Source: DASPKW01 sp038244055
GTDB taxonomy: Bacteria > Planctomycetota > Phycisphaerae > Tepidisphaerales > Tepidisphaeraceae
Reading direction: 5' to 3'
NCBI GenBank assembly: GCA_038244055.1
Contig: JBBRTW010000316.1
Coordinates: 1-8,563 of the forward strand
Length of the DNA: 8,563 bases
Shown here: in pieces, positions 1-6,931 of the stretch
Layout of the letters: the number at the start of each line of letters is the position of its first letter
How positions within the stretch are numbered: the first letter of the stretch is position 1
Translations under genes and position numbers: made by a program
Notes under the pieces: model-generated
What the model was told of the DNA's origin: nothing
Seen by the model: the letters and a program-made list of their open reading frames with translations, nothing else
Database searches by the model: none

Positions 1-1153
1 ACTGCTTGCTCCAGAGCATCCCCGCCAGCGCCTGCCGCTGAATCAGCCGCTCATCGGCGGTCATCTCCGCAAAGGCGATCGATTCGAAAAACGCATCGGC
101 CTCCTTGATGCGAACCGAAAAATATTTATCGGTGCCTTCGAGCGGCTTGGAATACTCCTCGGCGCAGAGGCGGAGATGAATCTCATAACTGCCGCCGGCT
201 TCGATCTCCGTCGAATAGAGAAGCCCCGCCTTGGTGGCCGGCCCGTTTTCGCGAACGGCGCTGGTGTTGGCTTTGACGAGATACTCATCGAAGCCATCCT
301 TCACCGGCCCGCCGTTGCGCCCGCCATAAAGGCGCTGCGCGTTGGTTTCATTGTTCGTGAACAGCGCCTGCGGCCGTCCGCCCGCGTAAAGAAATCGCCG
401 GCCCAGCGCGGAATGCTCGGCCTCGATCTGCGTGAAAAGATCGTTGCGCATCTTCATCCGCAAATCGGGCGGTTCGATGCGCTGTTGCCCCCAGGCCCAG
501 GTGTTGCGAAACCACATCTGCGGCAGCAGATGCAGCGACGCCTTTTCCGGCCCGCGATTGTGCGCCATGATCCGGATCAGCAGATCCTCCGGCCCGGCCT
601 TGGCGTACTCGATGAACACATCGAAGTAGCGCGACTCGTGAAACACCCCCGTATCCAGCAGCTCGTATTCCGGATCGAACGACCCGCGCCGCCCGTTGGT
701 CTCCACCAGCTTGTCGTACGGAAACTCGGCCTGCGGATACTTGTACAGATATTTCATGTACGAGTGCGTGGGCGTCGAATCGAGATAGTAATAGAGTTCC
801 TTGACGTCCTCGCCGTGATTCCCTTGCGGGCCCGTTAGGCCGAAGAGACGCTCCTTGAGAATCGGGTCCTTGCCATTCCACATCGCGATGGAGAAACACA
901 ATATCTGCCGATCGTCGCAAATCCCGGCGATGCCATCCTCGCCCCAGCGATACGCCTTGGAACGGGCATGATCGTGCGGCAGATAATCCCACGCCGACCC
1001 ATCGGCCGAGTAATCTTCGCGCACCGTCCCCCACGCCCGCTCGGCCAGGTACGGCCCCCAGCGCTTCCACCCCTTGCCGCTTTCGCGGCATTCCAAAAGC
1101 CGCCGATGCTCGGCCGTGATCTCGCCTGATGAGGTCGTGGTGGTGCGTGGCAT
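1..1153 (-). CDS. MGH1-like / GH63-type glucosidase, N-terminal part (gene runs off the left edge)
   Basis: Reading from an ATG at 1153 gives 384 uninterrupted codons to the window edge; the C-terminal part is missing. An in-frame TAA a few codons upstream leaves this as the first ATG, but there is no clear Shine-Dalgarno. The N-terminal segment is characteristic of large (roughly 870-900 residue) bacterial proteins annotated as glucosidases with an MGH1-like or GH63 C-terminal (alpha/alpha)6 domain: KRWGPYLAERAWGTVREDYS (about residues 30-49), DYLPHDHARSKAYRWGEDG (about 56-74), KDPILKERLFGL (95-106), GNHGEDVKE (111-119) and DSTPTHSYMKYLYKYPQAEF (125-144). The catalytic acids of such enzymes lie in the C-terminal half, outside the window, so activity cannot be judged. 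No signal peptide is visible, suggesting a cytoplasmic enzyme acting on alpha-glucosides or glycosylglycerate-type solutes; the substrate is unknown. A 267-bp gap with an inverted repeat separates it from the esterase gene, so co-transcription is uncertain. Confidence 0.87.
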   Translation of the reverse strand, partial: MPRTTTTSSGEITAEHRRLLECRESGKGWKRWGPYLAERAWGTVREDYSADGSAWDYLPHDHARSKAYRWGEDGIAGICDDRQILCFSIAMWNGKDPILKERLFGLTGPQGNHGEDVKELYYYLDSTPTHSYMKYLYKYPQAEFPYDKLVETNGRRGSFDPEYELLDTGVFHESRYFDVFIEYAKAGPEDLLIRIMAHNRGPEKASLHLLPQMWFRNTWAWGQQRIEPPDLRMKMRNDLFTQIEAEHSALGRRFLYAGGRPQALFTNNETNAQRLYGGRNGGPVKDGFDEYLVKANTSAVRENGPATKAGLLYSTEIEAGGSYEIHLRLCAEEYSKPLEGTDKYFSVRIKEADAFFESIAFAEMTADERLIQRQALAGMLWSKQ

Positions 1154-1204
1154 GAAGCGAATAGCTTAACGGAGATTCGTCGCCCATGCGCGTACCCCGT
1201 GCCG

Positions 1205-1240
1205 CGTTTGGTGCCATGCCTGCGTTGGGTGCCATGCTTA
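1205..1240. repeat. Imperfect 18-bp tandem duplication at the edge of the inverted-repeat element
   Basis: Positions 1205-1222 and 1223-1240 match at 15 of 18 bases; the shared core is GGTGCCATGC. The right unit forms the outer end of the inverted-repeat element at 1227-1387, so the left unit looks like a duplicated or eroded element end. It lies 50-90 bp upstream of the glucosidase start, in that gene's 5' region. Confidence 0.6.
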
Positions 1241-1387
1241 GACCCGCCGCCAGTGACTTCATTTTGTAATGTCGCGCCATTCGGCGGGGATAAGCATGTC
1301 GGCGCGACAAACGAACATGCTTATCCCCGCCGATGTGCGCCGCTCAACAAAAGAAACCAACTTCCGGCGGGTCTAAGCATGGCACCC
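1227..1387. repeat. Nested inverted-repeat element, copy 1 (161 bp)
   Basis: Four related motifs alternate in orientation (minus, plus, minus, plus). The outer pair, 1227-1249 and 1365-1387, is a perfect 23-nt inverted repeat with core CGGCGGGTCTAAGCATGG. The inner pair, 1282-1298 and 1316-1332, is a perfect 17-nt inverted repeat, CGGCGGGGATAAGCATG. The inner plus motif is also flanked by its own inverted 9-mers, TGTCGCGCC (1270-1278) and GGCGCGACA (1301-1309). The same four-part arrangement recurs at 6923-7120. It fills most of the 267-bp gap between the esterase and glucosidase genes and contains no credible gene. It could be a non-autonomous mobile (MITE- or REP/BIME-like) element, or a transcript-processing or terminator structure. 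The sequence itself does not decide. Confidence 0.85.
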
Positions 1388-1420
1388 GAAATCGAATGCC
1401 GCTCCTGTAATCCCCGATGA

Positions 1421-2224
1421 TTATTTCAAATATCCCGCCAGCGCCGGCTCCACCTTCTTCAACTCCTCGGCCACGATCTTCCCGAAGATTTCCGAAGCTT
1501 CCGGCGTCAGATGCGTCTTATCCGACCGCTGGTCCTTCGCATCGGCCTTGGGAGCCGGGTCGAATTTCTTCGCCTCCTCGGGCCCCATCTTGTCGAGCAG
1601 TTCGATGCTGCGTGCATGCAGGTCGATCAGCGGCACCTTCTTCTCCTCGGCCAGCTTTTTCACCGCCTCGACATACTCGATCAGGTTGGAGTGGATCTTG
1701 CCATCGCCCCGAAACAGCCGGCGCGTCAGCGACGTCACCAGGATCGGTCTGGCCCCCGCCTTGCGCGCCTCATCGACGTACTTTCCCATCTGCTCGGTGT
1801 AAGTCGTCTTCGGATCGGTCTCGCGCTCCGGGCCTTTGCCGGGCATATCGTTGTGCCCGAACTGAATCAGGATGTAATCGGGTTTCTCCGCCAGGGCTTT
1901 GGCCCAGAGGCCTTCAGTCATGAAGGACTTGGAACTTCGGCCATTGGCTGCCCAGTTCACGCAGGTTGCATCCGCTCTGAGCTGCTTGATGAATCCGGGG
2001 CCCCAGCCTTGCTCCCTGGCGACAGTGGAATCGCCAATGAGCACGATCTTCACCTTCGCGGCGGGGGCGGCACCGGCGACCGGCGCAGGCTCGGCCGCGC
2101 GGACGCCAGCACAGAAGATAAGACAGAGCAGACCGACCAGGACGATGATGCCGCTGATGGAAGCGCCAGGCCTTCGCGCCAATTCTCCACCATGCGCATC
2201 AAGTTTGCGAAGAGTCGATATCAC
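1421..2224 (-). CDS. Secreted SGNH/GDSL esterase, rhamnogalacturonan acetylesterase-like (CE12)
   Basis: This SGNH hydrolase is predicted to remove acetyl esters from the rhamnogalacturonan part of pectin outside the cytoplasm. From the chosen GTG start it has 267 residues, typical of CE12. Block I is IGDST (Ser66 nucleophile), block II NGRS (Gly95), block III FGHND (Asn125), and block V DKTHL (Asp235, His238), so all catalytic and oxyanion positions are present. A hydrophobic segment (about 23-40) ending VRA-AEP around residue 43 looks like a Sec signal peptide after a somewhat long charged N-region. The reading frame stays open further upstream to 2308, overlapping the pectate lyase, but the GTG at 2224 has a strong AAGGAG six bases before it and lies 16 bp after the lyase stop, so it is preferred. 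The tight spacing implies an operon with the lyase. Other SGNH esterase specificities, such as xylan or other acetyl sugars, cannot be excluded. Confidence 0.88.
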   Translation of the reverse strand: MISTLRKLDAHGGELARRPGASISGIIVLVGLLCLIFCAGVRAAEPAPVAGAAPAAKVKIVLIGDSTVAREQGWGPGFIKQLRADATCVNWAANGRSSKSFMTEGLWAKALAEKPDYILIQFGHNDMPGKGPERETDPKTTYTEQMGKYVDEARKAGARPILVTSLTRRLFRGDGKIHSNLIEYVEAVKKLAEEKKVPLIDLHARSIELLDKMGPEEAKKFDPAPKADAKDQRSDKTHLTPEASEIFGKIVAEELKKVEPALAGYLK

Positions 2225-2230
2225 GGCTCG

Positions 2231-2236
2231 CTCCTT
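2231..2236 (-). promoter_or_regulatory. Shine-Dalgarno AAGGAG deciding the esterase start
   Basis: Minus-strand AAGGAG lies six bases upstream of the GTG at 2224, inside the 16-bp gap after the pectate lyase stop codon. It is the best ribosome-binding site in the window. It is the main reason to place the esterase start here rather than at the upstream ATG at 2308, which would overlap the lyase and put an unusual arginine-rich stretch before the signal peptide. Confidence 0.8.
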
Positions 2237-2240
2237 CCCA

Positions 2241-3317
2241 TTAGAGATTTCCCGCAAACCGCATCTTCCAGGCCGGATATTCCTTCTCCAGAATCGCCGC
2301 CGGCGCATACCCCAGCCAGTTATACCCGTTGCGCCGCTCGTACCCGATTTCGCTCAACTTCCCTTTGGCCACCCCATCGCGATCCGAGAAAATCGGCCGA
2401 TTCGTGCCGATCTCGTAGAACCGCGCCCAGATCGGAGGCGCGGCCGGGTCCTCGGCGATGCGTCTGTCCCTTCCGCTCGGCGCTTTCGCGTCCTCCACGA
2501 GCTCGACCTTGATCCCCTTGATCTTCGCCGCCTCAAACCATGCCACCGCCCCTTCCACCGCCGCGATCACCTCCGGGCTGGGCTTCTCCAGGCTCATCAG
2601 CAGGCGCACGATCCCCACCGATTCGTGCCCGCTGATCGACACCAGCTCGAACGACCGCGCCGGCCGGGGGGAGTAATCCAGCTCATCGTGCTGGGCGCAC
2701 CACCCCGTCAGCTTTCCCTCCACCTTGATCTGGCACTTGAGAATGCAGGCCACTCCCTTGTCGAATGCCTCCCGCGCTTTCGCCTTGCGCGGCTCATCCA
2801 CCAGGCCGTACACCGGCAGCGTGTAACTGTCGCCCAGGAAATTCATCAGCCGCACCATCGCATTGTCGTTGAACGTGATGTGACGCGGGTACTTTTTTCC
2901 CGGTGGATAAGACTGCGGCCAGCCGCCCGTGCGATACTGGGCGTTGAGGATATGGTCGTACCCCTTGAAGAACGCATCGCGGTAGGCGGCCTCTTTGGTG
3001 GCATTGTACATTCTCGCCAGAAAGTGCAGCTCGTCGGTGGTCGCCCCGTTGTCGAACGTCGGCTGCAGGTCCTTGCCGCGATCCTTCCCGGCGTAAGGCT
3101 CGTCCGCGGTGTTCACATTCTTCGGCCAGCCGCCCAGATCCGATTGCCACGAAAGAATATTGGTGGCGATGCGCTTGGCCGTCTGGGTGGCAAACCACGC
3201 ATCGGGTTTCTTGGAATAAGCCGCGACGCCGTCCTTGCCGCTGGCGAAGTTCCCGCAGCCCAGGAAGCAAAGCGCCGCGAAAACGCCGGCGCGGCTGAAT
3301 GTTGAGTTGATGTTCAT
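2241..3317 (-). CDS. pelA: Pectate lyase, PelA/Pel-15E family (PL10), exported
   Basis: This enzyme cleaves de-esterified homogalacturonan (polygalacturonate) by calcium-dependent beta-elimination. It has 358 residues, a complete stand-alone PL10 catalytic domain. Typical motifs in order are LGGWPKNV (61-68), TFDNGATTDELHFLARMY (87-104), GGWPQSYP (131-138), HITFNDNAMVRLMNFL (146-161), GWCAQHDELDYSP (205-217), ARSFELVSISGHES (220-233) and RRNGYNWLGYAPA (328-340). Asp89 and Asp151 match the two conserved acidic positions of the family, and Arg221 in the AR-x-E motif is the likely catalytic base, by analogy with Cellvibrio Pel10A. The N-terminus has a short hydrophobic stretch (about 10-20) ending FLG-Cys21, so it could be a lipoprotein with a suboptimal lipobox or a Sec-secreted protein. 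The start has only a weak purine-rich AGAGAG upstream. The acetylesterase follows 16 bp downstream; removing acetyl groups would give the lyase better access. Confidence 0.93.
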   Translation of the reverse strand: MNINSTFSRAGVFAALCFLGCGNFASGKDGVAAYSKKPDAWFATQTAKRIATNILSWQSDLGGWPKNVNTADEPYAGKDRGKDLQPTFDNGATTDELHFLARMYNATKEAAYRDAFFKGYDHILNAQYRTGGWPQSYPPGKKYPRHITFNDNAMVRLMNFLGDSYTLPVYGLVDEPRKAKAREAFDKGVACILKCQIKVEGKLTGWCAQHDELDYSPRPARSFELVSISGHESVGIVRLLMSLEKPSPEVIAAVEGAVAWFEAAKIKGIKVELVEDAKAPSGRDRRIAEDPAAPPIWARFYEIGTNRPIFSDRDGVAKGKLSEIGYERRNGYNWLGYAPAAILEKEYPAWKMRFAGNL

Positions 3318-3349
3318 CGCACTCTCTCTTTCATCATGGGCCGCTTACT

Positions 3350-3464
3350 CCCTCTCCTGTACTCGGGAGAGGGCGGGGGTGAGGGTCTTTTGCCGCGGAA
3401 TTGGAGTTCTTTCGCCAATCCACGAAGACTCTCACCCTAACCCTCTCCAGAGTACAGGAGAGGG
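3350..3464. repeat. Long imperfect inverted repeat (40-nt arms, 35-nt spacer)
   Basis: The arms at 3350-3389 and 3425-3464 match at 35 of 40 positions as reverse complements. Each arm is itself partly palindromic: CCCTCTCC pairs with GGAGAGGG around a GTAC-containing centre, followed by a GGGTGAG box. A transcript could therefore fold either as one long hairpin or as two shorter ones. GC-rich palindromes with CTCTCC / GAGTAC / GGGTGAGGG-like boxes recur in many bacterial genomes (recalled from general experience, not searched). The element fills most of the 160-bp gap between the ThuA-domain gene and pelA and ends about 32 bp before the pelA start. It may limit or protect transcripts across this junction, or be a non-autonomous mobile repeat. 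Confidence 0.85.
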
Positions 3465-3477
3465 GACAAGATCCTAC

Positions 3478-4278
3478 CTACTTCTTCTCTGCCTCGACCT
3501 TCCCCGCCGCCGGCTTGGGTGCCAGCACCCACTGTATCCCGCCCAGAACATGCTTCTGGAACTCCGGATTCGCATAATACTCCGCCTTATGCCCCAGCGC
3601 GGTGTACCAGATGCGCCCGCCTTCGAACTCGCGGCACCAGGCCAGCGGATAGGTGTTGTCGGCCGTCCTGGGTTTGTCCTTATCCGTGATCGTATTCAGA
3701 TCGCCCGCCAGCAGGATGTGATTATCCTCCGCCAGCAGCGTGTGGAAATAGAACTCATCCTCCCATTTCCATTTCTCGCCCAGGAATGAAGTCGAAGGAT
3801 GCTGGCGATCGACGACATTGATCGTGAACGGCTGCAACTTGGGATGCCGCTGGAATCTTCCACCGATCATCGTCGCAAACCACGGCCAGGCCCGCATGGA
3901 ACCCGTGGCCGAGTGAATGCCCACCAGCCCGCCCCCCGCCCGCATGAATGTTTGCAAGGCGGCCTGCTGCTCGGGCGTTTCGAATATCTGGTTGTTGGTC
4001 GATGGGAAGATCAGCGCCTTGTATTGCTTGAGGTTCGCATCGGTGAACCCGGCCGGGTCTTCGCTGACATCGAGCGTAAATCCATTGTCCGCCCCCAGCT
4101 TCTGCAGCATGGCGACCGCCGCCTTGGTGTTATCGTGAATGAACCCCGGCTTGCCCTCCACCGTTTTCGCCTGGCGAGTGTAGACCAGGAGTTTGGGGGG
4201 ATCGGCCAACGTGATGGTTGAACAGAGAAGAGAGAAGGCGATTGCGAATGCGGCGGCGAATCGGGCGAAAGGTTTCAT
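3478..4278 (-). CDS. Secreted ThuA-domain protein (glutamine-amidotransferase-like fold)
   Basis: The protein has 266 residues. Residues 1-25 form a clear Sec signal peptide (hydrophobic run, cleavage likely after ITLA), so it acts outside the cytoplasm. The rest is a single ThuA-like domain: LLVYTR (30-35), HDNTKAAVAMLQKLG (48-62), ALIFPSTNN (88-96), GGGLVGIHSATG (115-126), WKWEDEFYFH (170-179), and the terminal GGRIWYTALGHKAEYY (220-235). The tail is short and lysine/alanine-rich. ThuA was named from trehalose utilisation in rhizobia. Secreted members are abundant in Planctomycetota and Bacteroidota near carbohydrate-degradation genes, but their reaction is not settled; a carbohydrate-binding or sugar-modifying role is inference. 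The ATG at 4278 has GGAG five bases upstream. It is the first gene of the pectin-related block, 160 bp before pelA. Confidence 0.9.
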   Translation of the reverse strand: MKPFARFAAAFAIAFSLLCSTITLADPPKLLVYTRQAKTVEGKPGFIHDNTKAAVAMLQKLGADNGFTLDVSEDPAGFTDANLKQYKALIFPSTNNQIFETPEQQAALQTFMRAGGGLVGIHSATGSMRAWPWFATMIGGRFQRHPKLQPFTINVVDRQHPSTSFLGEKWKWEDEFYFHTLLAEDNHILLAGDLNTITDKDKPRTADNTYPLAWCREFEGGRIWYTALGHKAEYYANPEFQKHVLGGIQWVLAPKPAAGKVEAEKK

Positions 4279-4283
4279 GGCAG

Positions 4284-4287
4284 CTCC
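4284..4287 (-). promoter_or_regulatory. Shine-Dalgarno GGAG for the ThuA-domain gene
   Basis: Minus-strand GGAG lies five bases before the ATG at 4278 and supports that start, which also begins a well-formed signal peptide. Confidence 0.6.
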
Positions 4288-4360
4288 GGGTTGCGGGAAT
4301 CATAACATGGGCAGTTCTAAGTACACCGGTAGAGCGGATGCGTGATGGGGGAATGATACA

Positions 4361-4509
4361 CCGTGACACGGGCGTCCCGCCCGTGCTGGCCGCGTTCCAG
4401 ATCGAATCATTCGCCAAATCGCACTTTCTGTAAATGATCGATTGACTCCACATCATCTGCTCTGATCTATCGCCGCGCGTCCAGCACGGGCGGGACGCCC
4501 GTGTCACGG
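4361..4509. repeat. 149-bp inverted-repeat element with perfect 29-nt arms
   Basis: Positions 4361-4389 and 4481-4509 are exact reverse complements over 29 bases; past one mismatch the pairing extends four more bases inward. Each arm holds its own palindrome, CACGGGCGTCCCGCCCGTG, flanked by CCGTGA and CTGG. The inner spacer also has partly complementary AATCATT and AATGAT stretches. Arms of this type, which read as TGVPPV / ARASRPC-like peptides when mistranslated, are recalled as very common in planctomycete and verrucomicrobial intergenic DNA (not searched here). It lies in the 470-bp gap between the FAD dehydrogenase stop and the ThuA-domain gene start and separates the two functional blocks. 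It could act as a transcription barrier or be a REP/MITE-like sequence. Confidence 0.9.
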
Positions 4510-4748
4510 GTTGCTGTTTCAACCGTCGGCGAATCTCCTCCTCCTCCACATCAAACCGGTCGTCAATCCGAGGCAGAGGCATATCAACAGGCCGAGTACG
4601 CCGTACGCAAATCCGCCTCCGATTTTAGCCGCTTCGCTTGCGAAGCGCGTCCAGCGCCGTCCCCCATTCTCGCGCCCTCACCCAAACGACACCGCCCCCG
4701 ACCTTCCCCCCCAACGCTAAAATAACCGTGCGCCCCTCCAACCATCCC
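4510..4748. other. Intergenic stretch with one short GC hairpin and no supported gene
   Basis: This stretch lies downstream of the FAD dehydrogenase stop. It holds a perfect 8-bp stem with a 2-nt TT loop (4630-4647, CGCTTCGC / GCGAAGCG), which lacks a following T-run. There is also a weak GTGCG / CGCAC pairing (4753-4757 with 4728-4732, minus direction) followed by TTATTTT, which might help end the dehydrogenase transcript. Two short minus-strand frames look protein-like but lack convincing starts or codon bias. One encodes an acidic stretch from an ATG at 4582; the other encodes a hydrophobic segment with no start codon. Confidence 0.45.
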
Positions 4749-5990
4749 TCATCGCACCCGAAATGCCGCCGCATCAATATGCGTCGCGCCTCCCGCCAGC
4801 ATCTCCGCAACCAGCTTCCCCGTCGCCGGCGCTGTCGACATTCCGATCATATTATGCCCCGCTGCAATGACGACATTCTCAAGCTTCGGCGCGAACCCGA
4901 TGATCGGCAGACTATCCGGTGTCATCGGCCGCCAGCCGTACCACTGCTCTTCCACCGGCTCGGCCAATGGTTCATGCAGATACGGCGCTGCCCCATCGCG
5001 GAGGAGTTGCAAACGCTGCGGATCGATCGAGCAATCGTAGCCCGCGAATTCCATCGTCGAGCCGATGCGGTAGGCATCGTGCATGGGGGTGATGGCGACT
5101 TTGGTCTCGGGGAAGATCAGCGGTATGGCCGGGCAGCGGGCCGGGCGCGGCATGGTGAGCGAATACCCTTTGCCGGGCTGGATGGGGATTTTGCAGCCCA
5201 GGTGCTGCTGGAGGAGCGGGGTCCAGGCGCCAGTGGCGAGGATGAAGGCATCGGCATTGATGACCCCATTGGTAGTCTCGGCCGCCGCGGCGCGCCCGCC
5301 CCGCGCTTCGAATGAGCGGAAGCTGCACTGTTCGATGATCTTCACACCGCGCGCTTCGAGCAGCGCCCGCCAGGAAGCCATCAGTCGATCAGGGCGGACA
5401 TGGGCATCATCTCTAAAATACCAGGCCCCGGCGATGTCGGGTTTGAGGGCGGGCTCCAGCTCAACCGCCGCGCGGGCATCGAGGCGCTCCGCGCCATGAT
5501 GGAATTCATCGGCCAGCAGGCGATTGGTGGGTGCGTAAGCATCAAGCTGGGCGGCATCGCGATAGGCGAAGAGCAGCCCCTTCTCCTGCCACTGGCAATC
5601 GAGCTCGGCCCGCTCCACCAGCCCGCGATAGAGGGCGATCGACGATTCCAGCAGCGGCTGCAGCGCTCTTCCAGCGCTCATCATGTCATGATGATTGCAG
5701 CGCCGCGCGAACTTGAGGAGCCAGGACCACAGCGCCAGGTCGAAGCGCGGCTTGACGCGGAAGGCCGAGTTGCCCGAGAGCATCGCCTTGAAGGTCTTGC
5801 GGATCGCGCCCGGCTCGGCCAGCGGCAGCACATGGCTCGGGCAGATGAAGCCGCAGTTGCCATGGGAGCATGCGCCGGCGAAACGGCCCTGGTCGATGAT
5901 CGTCACCTCCCACGCATCATCGGCCGAGAGGTAATGCGCGCAGGCCGCCCCGATCACGCCGCCGCCGATGATGAGCGCTGAGCGTTTCAT
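4749..5990 (-). CDS. FAD-dependent D-amino-acid/D-hydroxyproline dehydrogenase (DAO family)
   Basis: This 413-residue DAO-superfamily flavoenzyme is predicted to oxidise cis-4-hydroxy-D-proline to pyrroline-4-hydroxy-2-carboxylate. The N-terminal dinucleotide-binding motif is IIGGGVIGAACAHYL (7-21), followed by an acidic-ended strand (VTIID, about residue 33) and HGNCGFICPSHVLPLAEPG (about 43-61), the conserved flavin-proximal loop of this D-amino-acid dehydrogenase type. The C-terminal half carries ATGAWTPLL, QPGKGYSLTM, the substrate-side WYGWRPMTPDSLPIIG and the FAD-closing GHNMIGMSTAPATGKL. Length and motifs are complete. The start ATG overlaps the epimerase stop as ATGA (5987-5990), indicating translational coupling; a GGGGGA stretch lies upstream within the epimerase. 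Function is assigned mainly from this coupling and the nearby DapA-family gene, resembling HypO-type enzymes of hydroxyproline operons. A general DadA-like D-amino-acid dehydrogenase is the alternative. Confidence 0.87.
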   Translation of the reverse strand: MKRSALIIGGGVIGAACAHYLSADDAWEVTIIDQGRFAGACSHGNCGFICPSHVLPLAEPGAIRKTFKAMLSGNSAFRVKPRFDLALWSWLLKFARRCNHHDMMSAGRALQPLLESSIALYRGLVERAELDCQWQEKGLLFAYRDAAQLDAYAPTNRLLADEFHHGAERLDARAAVELEPALKPDIAGAWYFRDDAHVRPDRLMASWRALLEARGVKIIEQCSFRSFEARGGRAAAAETTNGVINADAFILATGAWTPLLQQHLGCKIPIQPGKGYSLTMPRPARCPAIPLIFPETKVAITPMHDAYRIGSTMEFAGYDCSIDPQRLQLLRDGAAPYLHEPLAEPVEEQWYGWRPMTPDSLPIIGFAPKLENVVIAAGHNMIGMSTAPATGKLVAEMLAGGATHIDAAAFRVR

Positions 5991-6931
5991 GCGCGAATCC
6001 CCCGGGCGAAGGGATCGGCGGGGTTGAGAATGAGCGTCGATTCGCCGTTCACGAACGCCTGCCCGTGAATGGTGGGCAGGAGCTTGCCGGATTCAATGCG
6101 GACGGTGCCTTCGAACACACTGCCGATGATACTCTCCTGCCGCCAGATCTGCCCCTCGGCCAGTTTCCCATCGGCATGCAGGCAGGCCAGCTTGGCGCTG
6201 GTGCCCGTGCCGCAGGGAGAGCGGTCGAACGCGCCGCCCGGGCAGAGCACGAAGTTTTTGGAATCGGCTTTGGGTGTCGAGGGCGGGCCGAAGAGTTCGA
6301 TGTGGTCGATCTCCGCGCCATCGTCCCCCGTGATATTGGCGGTCGCCAGCGCGCGGCGGATTTTCATCGTGAATTCGCTGAGATGCGCCGTGTTGCTGGC
6401 CGACAGTTCCTGCCCATGATCCCCGATCAGATAGAACCAGTTCCCGCCCCAGGCGATATCCCCGCGGATCGTGCCCAGCCCAGGGACCTGCACCGGGACA
6501 TTCTTCGATTGGCGGTATGAAGGGACATTCTCGATACTGGCGGTGTTGGCGTCTTCGAGTTGAACTTTGACGATCCCCACCGGCGTTTCGATGCGATGCT
6601 CGCCGGGGCTGATTCGGCCCATATGCGCCAGTGTCGCCGCCAGGCCGAGCGTGCCATGCCCGCACATGCCGAGGTAGCCAACGTTGTTGAAGAAGACAAT
6701 CCCGGCCGCGCAGGCGGAATCAACCGGCTCGCAAAGCAATGCCCCCACCATCACATCCGACCCGCGCGGCTCATTGACCACCGCCGAGCGCAGCCAGTCA
6801 TGCCGATCGCGTAGTTCCGCCAGCCGCTGGGCCATCGTCCCCGTCAACGCCGGCCCACCCGAGATGACGATGCGCGTCGGCTCGCCGCCAGTGTGGGAGT
6901 CGATGACGTTGAGCTGTGCTTCGGGTGCCAT
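5987..6931 (-). CDS. lhpA: 4-hydroxyproline 2-epimerase (proline racemase family)
   Basis: This cofactor-independent enzyme is predicted to invert C2 of trans-4-hydroxy-L-proline, giving cis-4-hydroxy-D-proline. It is cytoplasmic, with 314 residues as usual for the family. Signature segments are IDSHTGGEPTR (10-20), GYLGMCGHGTLG (85-96) with Cys90, and FDRSPCGTGTSAKLA (235-249) with Cys240. Having both cysteines argues against trans-3-hydroxyproline dehydratases, where one position is typically replaced. CGHGT rather than the CGHNS of classical proline racemases favours hydroxyproline as substrate. The ATG at 6931 lies inside the end of the inverted-repeat element at 6923-7120, so codons 1-3 are repeat sequence. 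No in-frame alternative ATG, GTG or TTG was seen before the conserved IDSHTGG, and there is no good Shine-Dalgarno (only GGCGGG). The downstream FAD dehydrogenase overlaps by 4 bp. Proline racemase activity remains possible. Confidence 0.9.
   Translation of the reverse strand: MAPEAQLNVIDSHTGGEPTRIVISGGPALTGTMAQRLAELRDRHDWLRSAVVNEPRGSDVMVGALLCEPVDSACAAGIVFFNNVGYLGMCGHGTLGLAATLAHMGRISPGEHRIETPVGIVKVQLEDANTASIENVPSYRQSKNVPVQVPGLGTIRGDIAWGGNWFYLIGDHGQELSASNTAHLSEFTMKIRRALATANITGDDGAEIDHIELFGPPSTPKADSKNFVLCPGGAFDRSPCGTGTSAKLACLHADGKLAEGQIWRQESIIGSVFEGTVRIESGKLLPTIHGQAFVNGESTLILNPADPFARGIRA

Noticed and set aside
348..1310. Long minus-strand open frame of 320 codons
   Set aside because: It is an alternate frame of the glucosidase region. 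The overlapping frame from 1153 encodes clear family motifs, whereas this one is arginine-rich, starts inside the inverted-repeat element and shows no family resemblance.
1227..1387. Short repeats with spacers resembling a tiny CRISPR array
   Set aside because: The units alternate in orientation, spacers are unequal, outer and inner units differ, and no cas gene is present. This is an inverted-repeat element, not a direct-repeat array.
2225..2308. Longer N-terminus for the acetylesterase starting at 2308
   Set aside because: It would overlap the pectate lyase by 68 bp, add 28 arginine-rich residues before the signal peptide, and ignore the strong AAGGAG site before the GTG at 2224.
1899..3305. 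468-codon plus-strand open frame
   Set aside because: It is antisense to the esterase and pectate lyase, which have complete catalytic motifs. Long antisense frames are expected in GC-rich codon usage, and this translation is rich in Arg, Pro and His without domain signatures.
4130..4582. 150-codon minus-strand open frame
   Set aside because: It crosses the whole 149-bp inverted repeat and overlaps the start of the ThuA-domain gene in another frame. Its middle is simply translated repeat (ARASRPC, TGGTPV). At most its first two dozen codons could be a remnant.
4719..4757. Possible intrinsic terminator after the FAD dehydrogenase
   Set aside because: The stem is only 5 bp (GTGCG / CGCAC) with a loop of about 20 bases, and the following TTATTTT is interrupted. 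It is mentioned in the intergenic entry but not supported as a terminator.
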